A DNA stretch of 18,112 bases from an uncultured Oscillospiraceae bacterium (GCA_934597165.1 CAKTQP010000040.1:1-18112); one strand, 5' to 3'; counted from the stretch's first letter, positions 1-6,628 are shown. A program made the numbers and translations. Notes: generated from the letters alone by a model not told the origin.

Positions 1-114
1 AAGATCGTATTCAATTTTCCTGTGCCTGTTGATGGTGAGGAAGTGAAAGAACTTCCCTTGGAAACTGAAACAACTGTTGAGACGGTGGTATTGATGTCAC
101 GGGAAAACAAATAA
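1..114 (+). CDS. C-terminal fragment of an unrecognised gene, possibly a recombinase, ending in a rumA-like tail
   Basis: The window opens inside a reading frame (frame 1) that runs 37 codons to a TAA at 112-114; its start lies outside. The visible residues begin KIVFNFPVPVDGEE and end TTVETVVLMSRENK. The last part, VETVVLMSR, resembles the C-terminal tail of RumA/RlmD, the 23S rRNA uracil-5-methyltransferase, while the residues before it do not look like RumA. This fits an element-borne gene, perhaps a large serine recombinase, whose last codons run across an attachment site copied from rumA. The recombinase idea is inference; no catalytic domain is visible here. A different frame is open immediately downstream (81-305), so the original protein may have continued through a frameshift near position 80. 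Confidence 0.4.
   Translation, partial: KIVFNFPVPVDGEEVKELPLETETTVETVVLMSRENK
77..114 (+). other. Candidate attachment-site copy (left), rumA-like tail
   Basis: GAGACGGTGGT at 79-89 is repeated exactly at 1603-1613. At both places it is read in the frame GTK-GAG-ACG-GTG-GT, giving V-E-T-V-V, and a stop follows within 12 codons. Here the tail is LMSRENK-stop. An 11-bp repeat alone could arise by chance; the shared coding context near a stop codon makes an att-site reading more likely. The 3' end of rumA/rlmD is a known target of integrative elements in Firmicutes. Confidence 0.4.
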
Positions 115-305
115 AGGCCGAAAATGATGAGTTCAAAACTTGTCTTGAGCAACTCTACTCTGGTGCGGATAAATTAAAGGCTTATAAGGCAAAACATTAT
201 ACCCCTGATGTTGGAATGGAGTTTACGACTTTCGAGGAGTTCTTCTTGGAGCGAGAAAAACTTCTGGTTAATGCATTGAGGGTAGCTTTGATGCAGAAAA
301 GGTAA
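81..305 (+). pseudogene. Open frame without a good start, possible frameshifted gene continuation
   Basis: Frame 3 is open from 81 to a TAA at 303-305 and has coding-like composition (residues such as CLEQLYSGADKLKAYKAKHY and TFEEFFLEREKLLVNALRVA). The frame is closed by TGA at 78-80, and the first in-frame ATG is at 216, giving only a 29-residue peptide with no clear ribosome site. The simplest reading is that this is the downstream part of the gene ending in the window's first 80 bases, separated from it by one missing base. I recognise no family. It ends 11 bases before the ATG of the nuclease gene, so it may be co-transcribed with it. Confidence 0.3.
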
Positions 306-316
306 GGATAATTGTT

Positions 317-1246
317 ATGAAATTAGATAAATTTTTAGATAACCCAAGTTTTTCAAAGTATAAAAAAGAAGTTGCGAAATTTAGAGAAGAGTTCATTGCA
401 GAAGGATGTGAGCTGTTTTTGTGGCCTCCTTTTGCAGATAAATTGAAAGCGAACCAGTTCACTTCGGAACTTGTTAAGAAAAGAGGCTCAATTAATACCA
501 ATTCGCATATTGAAGAATTTATCAAGCAACTATCCGCTATTGATGAAAAACAACTTGTCTTTATTTTTCCAGAGGATTATTCACCCAAATATCTAATGGC
601 CAAAGAGATCGCTAAAGCAGCGAAGCAGGCCTATATAATCAAGAACATTTTTAAAGAGGATGATACAAAAAACTGGATTGCCATCTTTGATCCCAGTGAT
701 GAGCAACACATCGGAATGATGAATCAGATAGTATATTCACGTGAAGGCTTCAAGGGTGATACTTTTGGAGGATATAAACTCTTTGGAAAGGGGCTAATGT
801 ACTATGCCGATTGTTTAGAATATGACGGACAGCCACTAGAGCCTGAATGGCCTAATTTGTTAGCACATTTTCAAGGGAACTTTATTAGAAGAGATATAAA
901 TCCCAGAATAATTCTTGAATCGCGTAGAGTCTCAAAAATGCTTGTTCGTTTGGGCTATTTTAATGATGAATATGAATTATTCTATAATTTATGGAAGGTT
1001 CTTTTACCTTTCTTGCAGGAAATGTATGAAAAGGCACAAAAATATCTGGAAGGCAAAAGTGGAAAATGGAAGGACGATGTCAAAGCGTTACAAAGCCAGA
1101 TGGTTGCAGACGGAGTAATTGTTTCAAAGTGGAAGTCCGAGCAGACACTATTCACGCTGGTAAAAAAGAGTATCCCGACGCACTTTTTCAATTCCGTCCG
1201 CGCTGGCTTGAGCCTCAAAATCTGGACATTTTTATTCCTTGCTTGA
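317..1246 (+). CDS. PD-(D/E)XK-type nuclease protein, N-terminal part (zero frame)
   Basis: This is an AT-rich gene starting at ATG 317, with AAGGA at 304-308 as a suitably spaced ribosome site. The zero frame encodes 309 residues, but only about the first 284 look native. From codon 284 the coherent protein continues in the -1 frame (to 1464), giving a predicted 382-residue product. The N-terminal 270 residues match no family I recognise; they are mixed alpha/beta with no signal peptide or membrane segment, so the protein is probably cytoplasmic. Glu275, in the helix SEQTLFTLVKK, probably begins the nuclease fold completed in the other frame. The zero-frame tail, ending in KIWTFLFLA, is an out-of-frame artefact. 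Its position beside a possible att site suggests accessory cargo such as defence or element maintenance, but that role is inferred. Confidence 0.6.
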   Translation: MKLDKFLDNPSFSKYKKEVAKFREEFIAEGCELFLWPPFADKLKANQFTSELVKKRGSINTNSHIEEFIKQLSAIDEKQLVFIFPEDYSPKYLMAKEIAKAAKQAYIIKNIFKEDDTKNWIAIFDPSDEQHIGMMNQIVYSREGFKGDTFGGYKLFGKGLMYYADCLEYDGQPLEPEWPNLLAHFQGNFIRRDINPRIILESRRVSKMLVRLGYFNDEYELFYNLWKVLLPFLQEMYEKAQKYLEGKSGKWKDDVKALQSQMVADGVIVSKWKSEQTLFTLVKKSIPTHFFNSVRAGLSLKIWTFLFLA

Positions 1247-1464
1247 ATATAGGAATCGAATATCAAGGAATACAGCACTATGAATGTATCGATTTTTTTG
1301 GCGGTGCAGAAGCCTTTGAGCATAGAAAAGAATTAGATGCTCGGAAGGAAAAGCTTTGTGAGGCAAATGGGTTAAGACTTATTGCTTGGCCTTATACCGA
1401 TGACATTTCTGCTAAAAACTTAAAGTCAAAAATTGCAAAAATCATAAAATTGCAAAAATCATAG
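1066..1464 (+). CDS. PD-(D/E)XK-type nuclease protein, C-terminal catalytic part (-1 frame)
   Basis: Although the frame is open from ATG 1066, the native part begins at GAG 1168, directly after the run AAAAAAG at 1162-1168, and supplies 98 residues. Visible motifs are LDIFIPCLNIGIEYQGIQHY, with a core Asp (304 in the fused numbering) and a Glu-x-Gln pair (E315, Q317), then a helix RKELDARKEKLCEANGLRLI ending in AWPY. This D...ExQ arrangement and the following basic helix are typical of Vsr-like and other PD-(D/E)XK nucleases that cut DNA with a metal ion. Without the frame change the zero-frame product lacks the active site. Independent translation from 1066 is possible but would add an unrelated N-terminus. 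The specific family and target are unknown. Confidence 0.6.
   Translation: MEGRCQSVTKPDGCRRSNCFKVEVRADTIHAGKKEYPDALFQFRPRWLEPQNLDIFIPCLNIGIEYQGIQHYECIDFFGGAEAFEHRKELDARKEKLCEANGLRLIAWPYTDDISAKNLKSKIAKIIKLQKS
1162..1168 (+). other. A-AAA-AAG slippery heptamer at the nuclease frame break
   Basis: In the zero frame the codons are GTA-AAA-AAG-AGT. A -1 slip on A-AAA-AAG, the heptamer used by dnaX and many insertion sequences, gives AAA-AAA-GAG and enters exactly the frame that encodes the nuclease motifs. I see no strong stem-loop at the usual distance downstream and no Shine-Dalgarno-like stimulator 10-14 bases upstream. Loss of one A from an original run of seven explains the frame equally well. 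Confidence 0.5.
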
Positions 1465-1590
1465 GATAAGATATATCAAGAAATATCGTGTTGATATGTT
1501 TCCAAAAACTTTTTGTTTGCTAGGGTGAGAAAACGAAATCGATTTGCTCCCGAGAACTACCAGGGGCAACTTGACATCACTACCGTTTTC

Positions 1591-1632
1591 TCGTCCCATG
1601 TGGAGACGGTGGTGCGCCTTTCTAAGGGATGA
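1591..1632 (+). other. Candidate attachment-site copy (right), remnant of the rumA 3' end
   Basis: In one frame this stretch reads SSHVETVVRLSKG followed by TGA at 1630-1632. SHVETVVRLSK is very like the C-terminus of the 23S rRNA uracil methyltransferase RumA/RlmD, but no methyltransferase gene precedes it. It contains the second copy of GAGACGGTGGT (1603-1613). The reading is that this is the chromosomal 3' end of rumA left beyond an element integrated at the att core; the 5' part of the gene would lie to the left, outside the window. Confidence 0.45.
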
Positions 1633-1692
1633 ATCGCCCCAACTTTGACAGAACATAAAGAATCACGCAGGGTATCTCCCCCCACGTAACAA

Positions 1693-1730
1693 ACCGCCCC
1701 GTCACAGAAACTCCTCTGTGACGGGGCGGT
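1693..1730 (-). terminator. Terminator hairpin closing the pilus operon
   Basis: ACCGCCCCGTCACAG at 1693-1707 is perfectly complementary to CTGTGACGGGGCGGT at 1716-1730; one more A-T pair (1708/1715) leaves a six-base loop. On the - strand it is followed by the short T-rich tract TTTGTT. It lies 11 bases beyond the stop codon of the last pilus-operon gene. It may also block + strand transcription arriving from the island. Confidence 0.75.
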
Positions 1731-1741
1731 CTTCTCTCTAT

Positions 1742-2344
1742 TTATGTCCCCGGCAGCGAAGGGCGATCTGTCCGCTCGCAGCGGACGGTGACGCGGCTTT
1801 GCCCGCCCAGGGTGCAGGTGAACAGGGTCAGGTCCCACTCCCCTGCCTCCATCTCCTGGATGGCGGTGGGCTGCAAGGTCTCCAGCTCCACCACCTGATA
1901 GTGGAACTGGTTCCCGTCTACATCGGTGAAGCTCACCTGATCGCCAGGGTGCAGGGTCTTCAAGTTGCCGAAATGGGCGGGGTAATTATGGGCGGCTAGG
2001 ATCAAGTCATCGGTGTAGGCGGAGCCTTCATAGCGGCAAGGGGCTACTTTCAAGTCCGGGTAGCTCCACTGGCTGATGATGGGCAGCGTCAACCCCAGGG
2101 TGGGGATGCGCAGGATGCCGATATAGTCCCTGCCGTCGATGCGCTGGGTGGGCATCTCCATCTCCGGTGTGGTGAGATAATCCGGGACGCCCTCCTCCGG
2201 CGTCAACTGCGCTATTTGCGCCGCTGCCGTCTGTGCGGAACGCTCGGCTCGGAACCGGTCGTAGAGGTTATAGGCCGTGAGCAGAAGAGCTGCTGCGATC
2301 AGCAGCAGCCCTAACTTGATCCACAGGCTCCCTCGCCCTCTCAT
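1742..2344 (-). CDS. Sortase (non-class C), probable pilus anchoring or accessory sortase
   Basis: This is a cysteine transpeptidase that cleaves LPxTG-like motifs outside the membrane. I start it at ATG 2344 (200 residues): this ATG overlaps the upstream stop as ATGA, and GAAGGG lies seven bases ahead. An earlier start at 2422 would run inside the upstream gene and add an unlikely N-terminus. Residues 9-27 form one membrane segment. The catalytic set is His119 (AAHNYPAHFG), Cys177 (TLFTCTLGG) and Arg184 or Arg188 (RVTVRCER). It lacks the class C C-terminal membrane helix, and the His motif is not the GHRG of class C. It is the last gene of the operon, so it may attach finished pili to the wall while the class C enzyme polymerises. 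The exact class is not assigned. Confidence 0.85.
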   Translation of the reverse strand: MRGRGSLWIKLGLLLIAAALLLTAYNLYDRFRAERSAQTAAAQIAQLTPEEGVPDYLTTPEMEMPTQRIDGRDYIGILRIPTLGLTLPIISQWSYPDLKVAPCRYEGSAYTDDLILAAHNYPAHFGNLKTLHPGDQVSFTDVDGNQFHYQVVELETLQPTAIQEMEAGEWDLTLFTCTLGGQSRVTVRCERTDRPSLPGT

Positions 2345-3297
2345 GTATCGTCCCTTCTCCGGCGGAGCACGCCGATGAGCACCAACAGCAACCCCACGCT
2401 GAGCAGCACGGGGACAGGCCACCAGAGCTGTCCGGTCTGGGGCAGCTTGGTATCGGTCTTTTTGCCTGGGGTGGGGGTTTGATAGGTGTTGGTCACCACG
2501 AAGGTCTTGCCCTCCTGGGTCACGGTGACGGTGTAATCGGCGACGGTTTTCTCAGTCACCGTCCAACGATAGCGGCTGTCCAGGTCGGACCAGCGGTGAC
2601 GCCAGTTGTTCTGGCTGTTGAGGGTGACGGTATCATAGACCTGACCCCCGCGCAGCAGCTGCACCACCACTTCCTGGGGGCGTGCCTTCTCGTGGCCGTC
2701 GTCCTTCCAGACCTTCTGCATCGTCCGGGTCACTTTGGTGGGCTGGTCGGGGACGGGGGTCTTGTCATATTTCACGTCGGCGGTCACCTGATAGGTGTAG
2801 TCATTGGCCTCCCGATCCGCCGTGGGGAGGAGGACAAAGAAGGGAGACGGGTCATAATAGGAGCCGTTCTGGGTGTGGCGACTGCCCAAAATGAGGTACA
2901 GCCCCGGCGTCAACTTCTTCCCGCCGGTGGGCAGGGTGAGTTGTCCCTGTCCATCGGTACTGCCCTGAGCGGTTGGCTGGACGCTATCCCGCAGGACGTA
3001 GCCTTCCAGGGTGGAGGCCAGCTGTCGCCAAGTGTCGTCCTGCTTGCCGGTCATATCCACCCGGAAGGACTGGAAGGGTTTCGTGGTGGTCAACTGACCA
3101 GATTCATCCACGGTGGCCACCAGGTAGGCCGAAAAGTCCGCGCCGGTCAGGGGCGTCCCACCATCCTGGTAGGACAGGGTCAGGCTGACAGGCTGGGTCA
3201 AGTCGATCTTCCCCGCCGCAAGGACACTGACGGGCAGGAGCAGCAGCACTGTGATGAGGCTGAGCAACAGGCTGGGAAACCGATTTATCTTTTTCAT
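2341..3297 (-). CDS. Minor or basal pilin subunit with Cna-B domain and LPQTG anchor
   Basis: This is a sortase-anchored surface protein of 318 residues. The signal peptide is at residues 1-28 (MKKINRF then a hydrophobic stretch ending VLAA). An N-terminal pilin domain follows to about 180, then a Cna-B-type beta domain at about 190-275. Its likely isopeptide triad is Lys195 or Lys198 (MQKVWKDD), Glu249 (TVTEK) and Asn270 (VVTNTY). LPQTG is at 285-289, followed by a membrane helix and an RRRR tail. The start overlaps the sortase C stop (ATGA, 3294-3297) and its own stop overlaps the next sortase start. Size, single Cna-B domain and position beside the last sortase suit a basal anchor pilin, but a minor shaft subunit is possible. 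Confidence 0.85.
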   Translation of the reverse strand: MKKINRFPSLLLSLITVLLLLPVSVLAAGKIDLTQPVSLTLSYQDGGTPLTGADFSAYLVATVDESGQLTTTKPFQSFRVDMTGKQDDTWRQLASTLEGYVLRDSVQPTAQGSTDGQGQLTLPTGGKKLTPGLYLILGSRHTQNGSYYDPSPFFVLLPTADREANDYTYQVTADVKYDKTPVPDQPTKVTRTMQKVWKDDGHEKARPQEVVVQLLRGGQVYDTVTLNSQNNWRHRWSDLDSRYRWTVTEKTVADYTVTVTQEGKTFVVTNTYQTPTPGKKTDTKLPQTGQLWWPVPVLLSVGLLLVLIGVLRRRRDDT

Positions 3298-4157
3298 CCG
3301 TGTTCACCTCCGGGGGGTTCGGTATGTTTCTTCCGCTTCCGCCGCTTGGGCAGCAGCAAGGCCAACAGCAGAATGAGCAGCAGGACGATGGCCACGATGG
3401 GCGCCACCAACAGCGGCTCGATCTGCATGGCGTCCGCTGTCACGCGAACAGACTGGGCGTCCGCCTGGTTCTTGATGCGATGGCCGCGCACCAACAGGCG
3501 GTGGGTGTTGATGCCATAGGGGGTACAAGTGACCAGGGTACAGAGATCCTTGCCTGGGATGATCTGCAAATCCTCCATCTCGTTGGGGAGGACGATGCGG
3601 ATCTGATCCACCTTATAGGTCAGCGTCTCGTCCAGCACCCGGAGCAGGAACGTGTCCCCCTCCTTGAGCTGATCCAGGTTGGTGAAGAGCTTGGCGCTGG
3701 GAAGCCCCCGGTGGCCGGAGAGGACACAGTGGGTGCTCTTGCCGCCCGCGGGGAGGCTGGACCACTCGATGTGCCCTACGGCGATCTGGAGGGCGGATTC
3801 CTCGGTGCCGTGGTAGATGGGCAGAGAGCATTTGATGGACGGAATTTCCACGTAGCCCATCACGCCCAGGCCGGACACATCCAACATTTTCTCGTACTCC
3901 GCCTTCTGCGCCTCGGTCAGCGCGTAGCCGGTGCCTTGCTTGGCCAGCTTTTTGTTGTACGCCTGCGCCTGTGCCCAGAGCGTTTCATAGGTCTTGTCGT
4001 CCAGATCGGCCACTGCTTGGGTGTAATCGGCAATGGCCTGGGTCTGATGGAAGGAGTTCCAATAGTCGCTGAGGGTGGGATACAGCAGCAAGGAGAGCCC
4101 TACAAGAAAGAGCACGACCAAGAGGATGGTTATGAAATTGCTCGACCGTTTCTTCAT
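3294..4157 (-). CDS. Class C (pilus-polymerising) sortase
   Basis: This 287-residue sortase is predicted to join pilin subunits by linking the LPxTG threonine of one to a lysine of the next. An N-terminal membrane helix spans about 9-29 and a second helix about 247-270 is followed by a KRRKRKK tail, the two-helix layout of class C. Catalytic residues are His149 (LSGHRG), Cys211 (TLVTCTPYG) and Arg220 (NTHRLLVRG). The region before the core reads EKMLDVSGLGVMGYVEIP. No clear DPW/DPF-type lid motif is visible there, so the active site may be less tightly gated than in studied pilin sortases. AGGGAGGA lies just ahead of the ATG. It sits between the backbone and minor pilin genes, the usual place for this enzyme. 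Confidence 0.93.
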   Translation of the reverse strand: MKKRSSNFITILLVVLFLVGLSLLLYPTLSDYWNSFHQTQAIADYTQAVADLDDKTYETLWAQAQAYNKKLAKQGTGYALTEAQKAEYEKMLDVSGLGVMGYVEIPSIKCSLPIYHGTEESALQIAVGHIEWSSLPAGGKSTHCVLSGHRGLPSAKLFTNLDQLKEGDTFLLRVLDETLTYKVDQIRIVLPNEMEDLQIIPGKDLCTLVTCTPYGINTHRLLVRGHRIKNQADAQSVRVTADAMQIEPLLVAPIVAIVLLLILLLALLLPKRRKRKKHTEPPGGEHG

Positions 4158-4182
4158 CCAGGGTTCTCCTCCCTGCTGCGAG

Positions 4183-4206
4183 CCGGGGAGGCGGGTGCCT
4201 CCCCGG
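4183..4206 (-). promoter_or_regulatory. Intergenic hairpin between backbone pilin and sortase C
   Basis: CCGGGGAGGC at 4183-4192 pairs perfectly with GCCTCCCCGG at 4197-4206 around a four-base loop. It lies in the only sizeable gap inside the operon (4158-4259), 25 bases ahead of the sortase ATG. No T-run follows on the - strand, so it is not a normal terminator. It could stabilise the upstream pilin mRNA, serve as a processing site or cause partial termination, giving more pilin than sortase. The function is inferred. Confidence 0.6.
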
Positions 4207-4259
4207 TCACAACAAGTTTCTCAATTAGGTAACGGTATCATCCACGCACAGACGCAGCC

Positions 4260-5783
4260 TTATGCCTCGTCCTTCATGCGCTTCTTGACCACCAGCAGAA
4301 CGCCAGCGCCCACGACCAGGATCGCGCCGACCACGTAGAAGATGGTCGTGCCGATGCCACCGGTGGAGGGGAGTTCGGTGCCGGTTTTGTTTTCGACTTC
4401 GACGGTCGCTACAGCATTCTCTGCGCCATCCACATACACTTTGCCGTCCTCGTCAATTACAATCGTAATGGGATCCTTCAGCTTATTGTAGCCAGCGGGG
4501 TTCTGAGTTTCGGTCAGGTAATAAGTATCGCTATCCAGACCCTTAATGGTGAATTCACCAGTCACATCTGTGGTAATTTCAGTAATCGTGTTTGTTTCAC
4601 CAGCTTTAGCGACACGATATACATTGTTGCTTTCAGAAATCAACGCAATACGAGGCTGACCACTAACATCTTTGCTCAGAGTAAACTTTGCGCCAGGCAG
4701 AGGTTTCTCTTTGTCACCATCCTTGGTGTATTTGAACACGTCAACATCCCAGGTGTAAGTCTTAGTCTGGCTGTCCGGAGTATACTTGGTATTGCTCTTA
4801 TCATCATATTCCAGCTTGCTTGTATTGGGATTGCCCGGCTCGCCGACAACAGCTTTTTCGTTCAGAACGGCAGCGTAGCCTACGTACAGCATAGTATCGG
4901 CAGCCAGACTGTCCAAATAATCCTTAGTAAAGGAAATCTCAAAAGTGCAATTCGTTTCCAATCCAGGAGTTTTAACAACATAGTTGCTAGTAGCAAGTTC
5001 TGTTTTCAAATCTGCATCAGTATAAACTTTAATAGAATTATTGGTCAGAGTCAGACCTGCGCTCATGGTATCGTGGAAAACAACATTTTCAGAACCCTTG
5101 GGCAGCTTAATGGTGCTCTTGAAGTTCACAGTCTGGCCAATGTCAGCATCGTTCGTTTCGCCATACTTATTGTTTGAATCTTCTTGTACTTCCTTCTTAT
5201 TTTCAGGGACTTCATTCTTTTCTTCCATGGTAACGTCAGGATTGGTGGTGTCCAAAGAACACAGCGTACCCAGTGTGGAGTCTACCAGATACCAACCAAG
5301 TTCGAAATTATCGAATTTAACAGTAGTGTCGGTTGCTGTCATACTTTTGGTAGCAGTAATGGTAGAACCGGCTTTAGTTGCTTCTGCCTGCGCTAACTTA
5401 GCAAACGCCTGAATTCTATCATCCGTGGTTGCGCCTTTCCAGGTAACATAGCCCTCGTCATTTACTTCTACATAAACGTCCTTGATGCCATCGCTTTTGA
5501 TAAAAGCTTCCCAATCAGCAGTAGCCTTGTAGGAATAAGCGCCTGTATCCTTATTATAGCTCTCCAGCTCAAGAATCTGATAAATCGTATATGTCTGGCC
5601 TACAACAGCATTTTCGATAGTAATGCTCCCCGTTTCACCAGCCGCAAACGCTGTGACACTCAACCCCAGCGTCATGAGCAGCGCCAACAGGATGCTGGTC
5701 AATTTTTCCTGTATTTCATGTTCGTCTTCCTTTCTATCATGTTCGTTTTCCATTGGGTTCCTCGCGTCAAAGAGATACCTCAT
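4260..5783 (-). CDS. Backbone (major shaft) pilin, SpaA/FctA-like, LPSTG anchor
   Basis: This is a predicted shaft subunit. Numbering from ATG 5783, a hydrophobic signal segment spans about 28-48 (LTSILLALLMTLGLSVTAFAA). A pilin domain 1 runs to about 190, then a D2-type isopeptide domain opening near VPENKKEV to about 345. A Cna-B domain follows at 347-468 (Lys351 in VFKYTK, E-box ETQNPAGY at 425-432, Asn465 in VENKTG). LPSTGG is at 471, then a membrane helix and KKRMKDEA. The start is uncertain. ATG 5783 overlaps the upstream stop, and ATG 5753 has a GAGGAA site, but both give an acidic leader unlike a signal peptide. ATG 5719 has AAAGGAAG well placed and would give MKYRKKLTS if one A were restored in the A5 run at 5703-5707. 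The ectodomain is AT-richer than the gene ends. Confidence 0.88.
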   Translation of the reverse strand: MRYLFDARNPMENEHDRKEDEHEIQEKLTSILLALLMTLGLSVTAFAAGETGSITIENAVVGQTYTIYQILELESYNKDTGAYSYKATADWEAFIKSDGIKDVYVEVNDEGYVTWKGATTDDRIQAFAKLAQAEATKAGSTITATKSMTATDTTVKFDNFELGWYLVDSTLGTLCSLDTTNPDVTMEEKNEVPENKKEVQEDSNNKYGETNDADIGQTVNFKSTIKLPKGSENVVFHDTMSAGLTLTNNSIKVYTDADLKTELATSNYVVKTPGLETNCTFEISFTKDYLDSLAADTMLYVGYAAVLNEKAVVGEPGNPNTSKLEYDDKSNTKYTPDSQTKTYTWDVDVFKYTKDGDKEKPLPGAKFTLSKDVSGQPRIALISESNNVYRVAKAGETNTITEITTDVTGEFTIKGLDSDTYYLTETQNPAGYNKLKDPITIVIDEDGKVYVDGAENAVATVEVENKTGTELPSTGGIGTTIFYVVGAILVVGAGVLLVVKKRMKDEA

Positions 5784-6628
5784 TCCTCCCTTCCGCGCGT
5801 TCTCACTCTATACAACAGGTATCCCCCCGCCGCCATCATCAGCAGCAGGCCTCCTGCGGTATATGTTTTCGTTCCGGCTCCGCCGGTGTTGGGGAGTTCG
5901 TAGCCAGTGTAGTTTTCAATGACACCAGTCCAGTCTTGCGTCTTCCCATTTTTGCTCACAGTCACAGTCACCACATTATAGGCAACTTGAACCTGATAGG
6001 TCTCGCCGGTCTTACTATAACCAGCTGGGACTTTCGTCTCCTCTAGCGTATAGATATGGCCGGACGGGATGTTTGTGAAGGATACGTTGCCGTTTTCGTC
6101 CGAAATTGCAATTTGTGCAGTCACTTCCTTTACCGCCGTTCCATCACCACGGCACACACTGCAATTCGCATCATGCGTCAGCGTAAACTCCGCTCCGGAG
6201 AGCGCCTTGCCTCGGTTGTCCTTTTTCGTGAACTTCAATTCACCTAGGTAACCGTGGACAGACGGGATGGGGAAGTCGATGGTTTTCGGTTCCGAAATGG
6301 TCACGGTGCCGTCCTTTGTCTCTACCACACGGTATTGGAGGGTGGTCCTGTCATTGGTCTGATAAATCTTACCTTCTTCAAAGCCAGATTTCTCATTTTT
6401 TAGTCGCACTCGATAGGTCAACTGGTAGGTATACGTGGTGGTATTCCCATCCGTTGTCTTTTGGTACCCGGAGTTTTTCAAGTCCCAACTGATGGCGTAC
6501 TTTGATGGGGCAAAGGTTGCGGTGTTTTCGGTACCCTCGCCTTTTGCACCCTTCAAGCTGTCGCCGGCCAACTTAGGTGTCTTGTCATACAGCCCGATGA
6601 ATTCCACTGCGTCAATGTTCTCGCCCAC
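5780..6628 (-). CDS. Large surface adhesin, C-terminal part in a second frame (Cna-B, LPNTG)
   Basis: This is the downstream part of the adhesin that starts at 9750. The frame is coherent well upstream of the GTG at 6628, back to about 6838 (residues such as YKSWLRDKIGSGHYYDST), so it is the native continuation rather than a separate gene. It holds the end of the VWA region, a linking beta domain, and a Cna-B domain (FTKKDNRGKALSGAEFTL, E-box-like EETKVPAGY, VIENYTG). It ends with LPNTGG, a membrane helix and an RTRGREE tail. A CxxC pair (CSVCRGDG) sits in a Cna-B loop. The stop overlaps ATG 5783. With one base restored the whole protein is about 1,323 residues. If the break is real, the product upstream is not wall-anchored. 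Confidence 0.75.
   Translation of the reverse strand: MGENIDAVEFIGLYDKTPKLAGDSLKGAKGEGTENTATFAPSKYAISWDLKNSGYQKTTDGNTTTYTYQLTYRVRLKNEKSGFEEGKIYQTNDRTTLQYRVVETKDGTVTISEPKTIDFPIPSVHGYLGELKFTKKDNRGKALSGAEFTLTHDANCSVCRGDGTAVKEVTAQIAISDENGNVSFTNIPSGHIYTLEETKVPAGYSKTGETYQVQVAYNVVTVTVSKNGKTQDWTGVIENYTGYELPNTGGAGTKTYTAGGLLLMMAAGGYLLYRVRTRGREE

Larger units (their letters stand above)
1465..1741. other. Junction between the AT-rich island and the pilus operon
   Basis: No gene is supported here. It contains short AT-rich inverted repeats (ATATCAA at 1473-1479 with TTGATAT at 1491-1497; CAAAAA-C-TTTTTG at 1503-1515; AAATCGATTT at 1536-1545), then the right-hand copy of the rumA-like tail (1591-1632), then a strong hairpin (1693-1730). 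GC content rises sharply from about 1550 onward, which marks the apparent end of the acquired segment. Confidence 0.5.

Noticed and set aside
1473..1497. ATATCAA/TTGATAT inverted repeat after the nuclease gene as a terminator
   Set aside because: Seven A/T-rich pairs with an 11-base loop and no adjacent T-run are too weak to call.
2345..2422. Longer start of the last sortase at 2422
   Set aside because: The extra 26 residues lie inside the upstream pilin gene, look like shadow sequence and have no ribosome site; ATG 2344 forms an ATGA overlap with GAAGGG ahead.
2479..4232. Long + strand open frames opposite the minor pilin and sortase C
   Set aside because: The composition is that of reverse-complemented coding sequence; the - strand products have signal peptides, catalytic motifs and LPxTG anchors.
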